A stretch of DNA of 20,479 nucleotides from Ornithoclostridium sp949298505 (lineage in GTDB: Bacteria > Bacillota > Clostridia > Christensenellales > UBA3700), in the NCBI GenBank assembly GCA_949298505.1, contig CASFWW010000045.1, positions 1 to 20,479 of the forward strand, in the 5' to 3' direction. This document shows positions 13,742-18,636 of the stretch, piece after piece (positions within the stretch are counted from its first letter, which is position 1; every line of letters starts with the position of its first letter). The notes beneath the pieces were generated by a model. That model did not search any database, was not told where the DNA came from, and was given only the letters and a program-made list of their open reading frames with translations. Both the position numbers and the translations under genes were made by a program.

Positions 13742-15571
13742 ATGATCAGACAAGACGTCAGAAACATTGCAATCATCGCTCACGTCGACCACGGCAAAAC
13801 CACAATGGTCGACCAGCTACTCAAACAGAACGGCGTGTTCCGCGCAAACGAAGCCGTCGCTGAACGCGTCATGGACAACAACGCCCTCGAAAGAGAACGC
13901 GGCATCACCATTCTCGCAAAAAACACCGCAGTCCATTACAAAGGCGTGAAGATCAACATCATAGACACCCCGGGGCACGCGGATTTCGGAGGCGAGGTCG
14001 AACGTATACTATCCATGGTCGACGGCGTTCTGCTCCTCGTCGACGCGGTTGAAGGCTGCATGCCGCAGACGCGTTACGTGCTCAAAAAAGCGCTCGGTCT
14101 CAACAAGAAACCCATCGTCGTCGTAAACAAAGTGGACAGAGGGTGCGATTTCGATAAAATAGCCAACCAGGTCATCGACCTCTTTTTTGAACTCGGCGCA
14201 AACGACGACCAGCTCGATTTCAAGACGGTTTATGCTTCGGGCAAGCAAGGCTGGGCTACCCTCACCCCCGGCGAAACCGGCACGGACATGCAACCCCTTC
14301 TCGACACGATTATTTCAGAGATCCCCGCACCCGAAGGCGACGACACCGACGGTTTGCAGGCAATAATCTGCAATATCGACTATGACGAGTATATCGGCAG
14401 GATCGGCATCGGCAAAATAGTACGCGGCACTCTGCGCGGCGGACAACTTGCGGCGATCTGCCATACAGACGGCACTGTAACGCATGAAAAAATCGTCAAA
14501 ATGTACCAATTCGAAGGTCTTAAACGCGTTGAAAGCGACCGCGCCTGCGTTGGTGACATCATTGCGATCAGCGGCATTGAAAAACTCAATATCGGCGAGA
14601 CAGTATGCGACGTAGATATGCCCGAGCCTCTTCCTTTCGTTGCGATCGACGAACCCACCCTCTCTATGATGTTCATGGTCAACAACTCGCCTTTCGCAGG
14701 CAAAGAAGGCAAGTTCGTGACAAGCCGTCATCTCCGCGCCAGACTTTTCCGCGAAGTGCAGACCAACGTCAGCATGCGCGTCGAGGAAACGGACTCCCCC
14801 GACTGCTTCAAAGTCTACGGCAGAGGCGAACTGCACCTTTCGATTCTCATTGAAAATATGCGCCGTGAAGGGTACGAATTCCAGGTCTCGCGCCCCAGAG
14901 TTATATATAAAGAGATCGACGGCGTAAAATGCGAGCCGGTAGAGACCGTCGTCGTCGAAGTACCGGAAGACTACGCCGGCACTGTCATCAACAAACTCGG
15001 CGCGCGTAAAGGCGAACTCGTAGAAATGATGCCCGACGACCGAGGCGGAATAAAACTCGAATTTTCCATCCCTTCCAGGTGCCTTATCGGTTACCGCAGC
15101 GAACTGTTGACCGACACGCGTGGCTTCGGCGTCATGTCCAGCGTATTCAAAGGCTACGAACCTTACAAAGGCGACATCCAGGAGAGGACTCGTGGCAGCG
15201 TCATTGCGTTCGAGGACGGCGTGACCACCACATACGGGCTTTTCAACGCACAGGAACGCTCCACCCTATTCCTTAAACCCGGCGTCCCCGTTTATGCGGG
15301 CATGATCGTCGGAGAAAACTCCAGAGAGGACGACCTCGTTGTCAACGTCTGCAAGAAAAAACAGCTGACCAACAACCGCGCCAGCGGCAGCGAAGACGCT
15401 CTGAAGCTGGTTTCTCCCCGCATAATGAGCCTCGAGCAATGCCTCGAATTCATCGCTGACGACGAACTCGTCGAGGTCACCCCGCTCAATATCCGCCTGA
15501 GAAAAACCATCCTCAGCAAAGAACAGCGCATGAAACTCATCGGCAAGATGAAAAAAGAAAGTCAACAATAA
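13742..15571 (+). CDS. typA: Translational GTPase TypA/BipA
   Basis: A ribosome-binding GTPase of the elongation-factor family, needed for growth or 50S assembly under stress. The 609-residue length is typical. GTPase motifs: G1 AHVDHGKTT (13-21), RERGITI switch (51-57), G3 DTPGHADF (75-82) and G4 NKVD (129-132). Domain II (about 200-300), an EF-G-like domain V and the BipA-specific C-terminal domain follow; the RTRGSVIAFEDGVTTTYGL region and the terminal PLNIRLRKTIL are family-typical. The ATG at 13742 has AGAAGG upstream. It probably shares the transcript starting at 12180. No clear terminator follows; its stop codon lies inside a 10-nt inverted repeat leading into the tRNA promoter. Confidence 0.97.
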   Translation: MIRQDVRNIAIIAHVDHGKTTMVDQLLKQNGVFRANEAVAERVMDNNALERERGITILAKNTAVHYKGVKINIIDTPGHADFGGEVERILSMVDGVLLLVDAVEGCMPQTRYVLKKALGLNKKPIVVVNKVDRGCDFDKIANQVIDLFFELGANDDQLDFKTVYASGKQGWATLTPGETGTDMQPLLDTIISEIPAPEGDDTDGLQAIICNIDYDEYIGRIGIGKIVRGTLRGGQLAAICHTDGTVTHEKIVKMYQFEGLKRVESDRACVGDIIAISGIEKLNIGETVCDVDMPEPLPFVAIDEPTLSMMFMVNNSPFAGKEGKFVTSRHLRARLFREVQTNVSMRVEETDSPDCFKVYGRGELHLSILIENMRREGYEFQVSRPRVIYKEIDGVKCEPVETVVVEVPEDYAGTVINKLGARKGELVEMMPDDRGGIKLEFSIPSRCLIGYRSELLTDTRGFGVMSSVFKGYEPYKGDIQERTRGSVIAFEDGVTTTYGLFNAQERSTLFLKPGVPVYAGMIVGENSREDDLVVNVCKKKQLTNNRASGSEDALKLVSPRIMSLEQCLEFIADDELVEVTPLNIRLRKTILSKEQRMKLIGKMKKESQQ

Positions 15572-15604
15572 TTTTTCGCAACAAAATAAGTCGATATTGT
15601 TGAC
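15561..15604. repeat. 10-nt perfect inverted repeat between typA and the tRNA promoter
   Basis: GTCAACAATA (15561-15570) and TATTGTTGAC (15595-15604) are exact inverted copies, 24 nt apart. The left arm covers the last codons and stop of typA; the right arm covers most of the -35 box of the tRNA promoter. No T-run follows, so it is not a standard terminator. Confidence 0.7.
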
Positions 15605-15629
15605 AACTCAGGCGGCCGTGTGATAGAAT
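15600..15629 (+). promoter_or_regulatory. Predicted promoter of the tRNA cluster
   Basis: TTGACA (15600-15605) and TAGAAT (15624-15629) with an 18-nt spacer, about 28 nt before the first tRNA. Confidence 0.7.
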
Positions 15630-15656
15630 TTCTAAGCATCACGGAGATCCGCCCAC

Positions 15657-15730
15657 GCGGGTGTAGTTCAATGGTAGAATCCCAGCCTTCCAAGCTGGTC
15701 GTGTGGGTTCGATTCCCATCACCCGCTCCA
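15657..15730 (+). tRNA. tRNA-Gly (anticodon TCC)
   Basis: A full cloverleaf with 7-bp acceptor stem GCGGGTG/CACCCGC, anticodon stem CCAGC/GCTGG around loop CTTCCAA, and T-loop TTCGATT. The 3' CCA is encoded. First gene of the nine-tRNA cluster. Confidence 0.97.
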
Positions 15731-15747
15731 TTGCGGTAACTCTGCAT

Positions 15748-15824
15748 GAGCCTGTAGCTCAGTTGGATAGAGCAACGGCCTTCTAAGCCGTGTGTCGGGG
15801 GTTCAAATCCCTTCAGGCTCGCCA
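15748..15824 (+). tRNA. tRNA-Arg (anticodon TCT)
   Basis: Acceptor stem GAGCCTG/CAGGCTC, anticodon stem ACGGC/GCCGT around loop CTTCTAA, and encoded CCA. It reads AGA/AGG codons. Confidence 0.97.
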
Positions 15825-15830
15825 ATGTGT

Positions 15831-15908
15831 GGTGGGTATAGCTCAGTTGGCTAGAGCGCAAGATTGTGGCTCTTGAGGCCGAGGGTTCGACTCCCTCTAC
15901 TCACCCCA
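15831..15908 (+). tRNA. tRNA-His (anticodon GTG)
   Basis: Acceptor stem GTGGGTA/TACTCAC with one G-U pair, and anticodon stem CAAGA/TCTTG around loop TTGTGGC. The extra 5' G (15831), the G-1 identity element of tRNA-His, faces C73 (15905). CCA is encoded. Confidence 0.97.
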
Positions 15909-15915
15909 TTAACAC

Positions 15916-15990
15916 AGGGGTATCGCCAAGCGGTAAGGCATCAGACTTTGACTCTGATATTCGTAGGTTCAAATCCTGCTACCCCTGCCA
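15916..15990 (+). tRNA. tRNA-Gln (anticodon TTG)
   Basis: Acceptor stem AGGGGTA/TACCCCT, anticodon stem TCAGA/TCTGA around loop CTTTGAC, and encoded CCA. Confidence 0.96.
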
Positions 15991-16013
15991 AGGGTAAAAT
16001 AATATGGACACGT

Positions 16014-16089
16014 AGGGGTGTCGCCAAATGGTTAAGGCACTGGACTCTGACTCCAGCACTTGAGGGTTCAAATCCTTCCACCCCTGCCA
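16014..16089 (+). tRNA. tRNA-Gln (anticodon CTG)
   Basis: Acceptor stem AGGGGTG/CACCCCT, anticodon stem CTGGA/TCCAG around loop CTCTGAC, and encoded CCA. It is similar to the preceding tRNA-Gln and probably arose by duplication and anticodon change. Confidence 0.96.
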
Positions 16090-16134
16090 AACTTGATAAC
16101 GGGTCGCAAAAGTTGAAAAGGTACTGAAAAACAG

Positions 16135-16163
16135 TTGCAATTTTTTAACGGATGCGTTAAAAT
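16135..16163 (+). promoter_or_regulatory. Predicted second promoter inside the tRNA cluster
   Basis: TTGCAA (16135-16140) and TAAAAT (16158-16163) with a 17-nt spacer, in the 86-nt gap before tRNA-Lys(TTT). The spacer and -10 box contain an 8-bp inverted repeat (16143-16150 with 16155-16162, loop GATG), which could be an operator or a hairpin. Confidence 0.5.
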
Positions 16164-16175
16164 AACAAAGGTTTT

Positions 16176-16251
16176 GACCCATTAGCTCAGTCGGTAGAGC
16201 ACATGACTTTTAATCATGGTGTCCCGAGTTCGATTCTCGGATGGGTCACCA
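16176..16251 (+). tRNA. tRNA-Lys (anticodon TTT)
   Basis: Acceptor stem GACCCAT/ATGGGTC, anticodon stem CATGA/TCATG around loop CTTTTAA, and encoded CCA. Confidence 0.97.
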
Positions 16252-16265
16252 CTCTGATAAACTGA

Positions 16266-16349
16266 GCGGATGTGGCGGAATTGGCAGACGCGCCAGACTT
16301 AGGATCTGGTGTCCACGACGTGGGAGTTCGAGTCTCTTCATCCGCACCA
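16266..16349 (+). tRNA. tRNA-Leu (anticodon TAG)
   Basis: A type II tRNA of 84 nt with a long variable arm. Acceptor stem GCGGATG/CATCCGC, anticodon stem CCAGA/TCTGG around loop CTTAGGA, and encoded CCA. Confidence 0.97.
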
Positions 16350-16377
16350 TCATATGAAACTTGAAATACAAATATAT

Positions 16378-16452
<75 letters not shown>

Positions 16453-16472
16453 ATCAGCAAACAACTGCGACT

Positions 16473-16482
16473 ACCCGCTCCA
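16473..16482 (+). repeat. tRNA-Gly 3'-end fragment in a tRNA spacer
   Basis: ACCCGCTCCA in the spacer between tRNA-Gly(GCC) and tRNA-Lys(CTT) is identical to the last 10 nt, including CCA, of tRNA-Gly(TCC) at 15721-15730. It may be a scar of a deleted tRNA-Gly gene or of recombination in the cluster. The match is short. Confidence 0.4.
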
Positions 16483-16514
16483 TGACAACAACGCGGGCAA
16501 CCGCTAAAAGATAT

Positions 16515-16590
16515 GCACCTTTAGCTCAGTTGGTAGAGCAACTGACTCTTAATCAGTGGGTCCAGAGTTCGAGTCTCTGAAGGTGCACCA
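16515..16590 (+). tRNA. tRNA-Lys (anticodon CTT)
   Basis: Acceptor stem GCACCTT/AAGGTGC, anticodon stem ACTGA/TCAGT around loop CTCTTAA, and encoded CCA. Last intact tRNA of the cluster, followed at once by a terminator. Confidence 0.97.
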
Positions 16591-16597
16591 TAACAGA

Positions 16598-16627
16598 AAA
16601 TACGAACCAAATCGTTCGTATTTTTTT
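16598..16627 (+). terminator. Terminator of the tRNA cluster
   Basis: A perfect 10-bp stem (AAATACGAAC 16598-16607 with GTTCGTATTT 16614-16623, 6-nt loop) runs into seven T. It starts 8 nt after the tRNA-Lys CCA. Confidence 0.88.
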
Positions 16628-16682
16628 GTTATCGTTACCTCGGACACGAGAACGTGAACAAAGTGAACGTTCGCGGTGCTCT

Positions 16683-16722
16683 GCACCTTTTGCCGCAGGC
16701 AAAGCCCTCTGAAGGTGCACCA
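16683..16722 (+). ncRNA. tRNA-like minihelix: remnant of a second tRNA-Lys(CTT)
   Basis: A 40-nt element keeps the whole acceptor stem of the preceding tRNA-Lys (GCACCTT 16683-16689 with AAGGTGC 16712-16718), the discriminator A and the encoded CCA. The tRNA body is replaced by a short hairpin (TTGCC 16690-16694 with GGCAA 16698-16702). The last 16 nt (16707-16722) are identical to 16575-16590 of the intact tRNA. It has its own terminator downstream. It is probably a pseudogene left by internal deletion of a duplicated tRNA, but a stable small RNA is possible. Confidence 0.5.
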
Positions 16723-16731
16723 AGCATGAAT

Positions 16732-16767
16732 AATACGAACCCTGTAAATTCAAGGTTCGTATTTTTC
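16732..16767 (+). terminator. Second terminator, related to the first
   Basis: A 10-bp stem (AATACGAACC 16732-16741 with GGTTCGTATT 16754-16763, 12-nt loop) is followed by a T-run. The arms share nine bases with the tRNA-cluster terminator, and the spacing from CCA is nearly the same (9 nt versus 7), so the tRNA 3' end and the terminator look duplicated as a unit. Confidence 0.8.
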
Positions 16768-17184
16768 TTTGCAAAAGATTGGTTTGGGATAGTATTTTCA
16801 TTTAACTAACTATATTTAAATAATTGAAAGCCGACACAGAAAAACTTATCAAGTTTGTTACAAACGTTCCAGTGTTTATATTTCTGACAAATTTGCGTGA
16901 GCGTTTTCTTTATAACATAATTACTCAGTTTCAACCAATTCTTTTCAAAAAAGTAGTAAAGCTTAACAATTAAAATTTAATTATCCTACACAGGCACGAA
17001 AAAATAAATTTAAGATTGGCAATCGAAAAAAAGTTTGATCTTGCATCAAGTTAATCCGTCATATCGATCGTAATGACAATCGATCAAAAGCAAAAAAACC
17101 GGGTAAACATAAAACAGATCCTTCCTCAGTCAATGTCAGAGCGAAAGATTTACACAAAAATGCTGATTAAAATTCAATAAATTA
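16768..17184. other. AT-rich region without genes
   Basis: About 420 nt of AT-rich DNA between the second tRNA terminator and the fic stop codon. I see no frame with coding character, no RNA gene and no long repeat. A few short inverted repeats around ATCGATC (17060-17090) lie downstream of fic, but none has a T-run that makes a convincing terminator. Base composition differs clearly from the housekeeping genes to the left. Confidence 0.6.
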
Positions 17185-17805
17185 TTATTCCCTTTCAAGG
17201 CAGATAAGCAAACACGCTTTGAGCGACTTTGAGTCAAACACGCTTTCTATCATAGCGTCCATAAGCTGGGTTTTGTCGACCTTGCTCCAATCTATATCGA
17301 AGCCGAATGAAAGCGCGTATTCTCTGACGAACTCTCTGATTGCTCTGCCGTTGCCTTCTCTGAAAGGATGGATTATATTGAGTTCTGCAAGAACGTATGC
17401 GAGAAAATCCGCAAGCTCGCTCTTCAGCCTGAAGTCCTTTTGCCTTTGTTTGATTTTGACAAACAACTCGTCGAGCTGGTCGTCGATATATTCCCATACG
17501 CAAAACTTAGTGTTGCCTTTGGATATATCCTCTCTCCTCGTCTGTCCTGCGAAGTCGTATATCGGATCAAACAAAAATTTGTGAATCGCGTACAGATGCT
17601 TTTTGTCAAAGTTGCCTTTTATCGGATTTATCTGAAGTTCGAGAAGTCCGGCAAATGCAAGTTCGCTTTCCGCTTTAAAAAACTCTTCCTGATCCGTTAT
17701 GTTGAGTTTGTTCTTCAAGACCGTACTCCCCTCATAGCAATATATCGAATTACCGAAAGCGTACAGCTCGTATTTATCGAAAAAATTGTCCTTCTTATTT
17801 TCCAT
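17185..17805 (-). CDS. Fic-domain protein (predicted AMP-transferase toxin)
   Basis: Fic proteins usually transfer AMP from ATP to hydroxyl groups of target proteins. This one has 206 residues. The N-terminus has the usual YEGSTVLKNKLNITD (24-38) and NFDKKHLYAIHKFLFDPIYDFAGQTR (65-90). The complete catalytic motif HPFREGNGRAIR lies at 146-157 with H146, E150, N152, R154 and R157; the probable target-binding flap is about 98-107. I find no own inhibitory motif ([S/T]-x-x-x-E-[G/N]) at either end, which fits a class I Fic that needs a separate antitoxin. I chose the ATG at 17805 because AGAGG lies 7 nt upstream; the ATG at 17811 is too close to that site. It overlaps the upstream antitoxin gene by 11 nt. 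The target is unknown. Confidence 0.9.
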   Translation of the reverse strand: MENKKDNFFDKYELYAFGNSIYCYEGSTVLKNKLNITDQEEFFKAESELAFAGLLELQINPIKGNFDKKHLYAIHKFLFDPIYDFAGQTRREDISKGNTKFCVWEYIDDQLDELFVKIKQRQKDFRLKSELADFLAYVLAELNIIHPFREGNGRAIREFVREYALSFGFDIDWSKVDKTQLMDAMIESVFDSKSLKACLLICLERE

Positions 17806-18100
17806 ACGCATACCTCTTCGTGATCTCAGCGATCTTGCTTGCATAAGAAGTTGCGTTTCTTAAACGTTTTTCTGCATAATCCAGCATTTCGTCTGTCGTT
17901 TCTATATCTTCCATTGCAAGCGAAGCCGAAACACCGTCTATATTCACCCTCATATCCGTCTTGGGCGTATCTTTGACGATAAAAAATGCGCCGTCTTTTT
18001 CAATAAACAAAACCTTATCCCCCGTATTCAATCCGAGAGCTATGCGCACGTCCTTGGGTATAGTCAACTGTCCTTTCGACGTCATTTTTGCAATTTCCAT
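17795..18100 (-). CDS. AbrB-domain protein with VbhA-like tail: predicted Fic antitoxin
   Basis: A 101-residue protein of two parts. Residues 1-47 are an AbrB/SpoVT/MazE-type swapped-hairpin DNA-binding domain (KMTSKGQLTIPKDVRIALGL, then GDKVLFIEKDG). Residues 55-98 match by eye the pattern of small VbhA-type Fic antitoxins: an Ala-Ser-Leu helix with S60-x-x-x-E64-D65, then a short linker and two more helices. Class I antitoxins use [S/T]-x-x-x-E-[G/N], the Glu blocking ATP gamma-phosphate placement in Fic; here Asp replaces Gly/Asn. The ATG at 18100 has an AGGAGG site 6 nt upstream, stronger than that of fic, as expected for antitoxin excess. The AbrB call is firm; the inhibitory tail is inference. 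Confidence 0.85.
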   Translation of the reverse strand: MEIAKMTSKGQLTIPKDVRIALGLNTGDKVLFIEKDGAFFIVKDTPKTDMRVNIDGVSASLAMEDIETTDEMLDYAEKRLRNATSYASKIAEITKRYAYGK

Positions 18101-18117
18101 ATCTGCCTCCTAAAAAT

Positions 18118-18135
18118 TCCTTACTTTCCTTACTT
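18118..18135 (-). promoter_or_regulatory. 9-nt tandem repeat at the TA promoter start site (candidate operator)
   Basis: TCCTTACTT occurs twice in perfect tandem on the plus strand (18118-18126 and 18127-18135), that is AAGTAAGGA twice on the transcribed strand. It directly abuts the -10 box and covers the predicted start. It could be the binding site of the AbrB domain for autoregulation. Confidence 0.5.
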
Positions 18136-18164
18136 ATTATATCTGTTTTTCACTCATTAGTCAA
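18136..18164 (-). promoter_or_regulatory. Predicted promoter of the AbrB-Fic operon
   Basis: Minus strand TTGACT (18159-18164) and TATAAT (18136-18141) with a 17-nt spacer, near consensus. The predicted start is around 18129, about 29 nt before the antitoxin ATG. Confidence 0.75.
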
Positions 18165-18636
18165 CTCAAGAAAAATCAATCGTCAGTGAGCAAAAACTGA
18201 AGGCAATTTAATTGATAAAACCGTTGACTTATTAAAGCAATTTTTTCTTCAAAAAAACATGAAAATTTATTGTTTGCAACCCGTGCGTGTGCTTGTCTTT
18301 TATACGAGCGGGAATGACCTCATTCAAAGCAAGCGCAAAACTTACGAATTCTTGCAAGGTTCCGATATTCCAAGCCGCCCGTACGCATAGGCGGTAAGAC
18401 GGATCGCGCCTTCGGATCGGGAATGTCGGCAGGGGCTTTCGCAGCCTTTTAACGATCGCAGTCACGCAGATCCGGCTTCCTGATAAAAGAGTCTTGACAT
18501 TTTCGAACGGTCGGTACCTGAGTGAATATTGCTATCCGTACCGCAGACAAGCGCAATGCGCATATATGCTCCCAATATAATGCGCAGCGAAAACCTCTCG
18601 GGGAAGATCAGCCCCGCAATGCCGATAACGGATACC
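18165..18636. other. Intergenic region between the TA operon and the LRR gene
   Basis: About 470 nt without a supported gene. The left third is AT-rich; the rest returns to mid GC. A 77-codon minus-strand frame (18232-18465) has no Shine-Dalgarno site, no recognised motif and an unlikely composition, so I do not call it. A 5-bp GC hairpin (18599-18603 with 18612-18616), followed on the minus strand by TTTT after several bases, might weakly terminate the LRR gene. Confidence 0.5.

Noticed and set aside
18232..18465. 77-codon minus-strand frame between the TA operon and the LRR gene
   Set aside because: No ribosome binding site, no motif, basic low-information composition; not supported as a gene.
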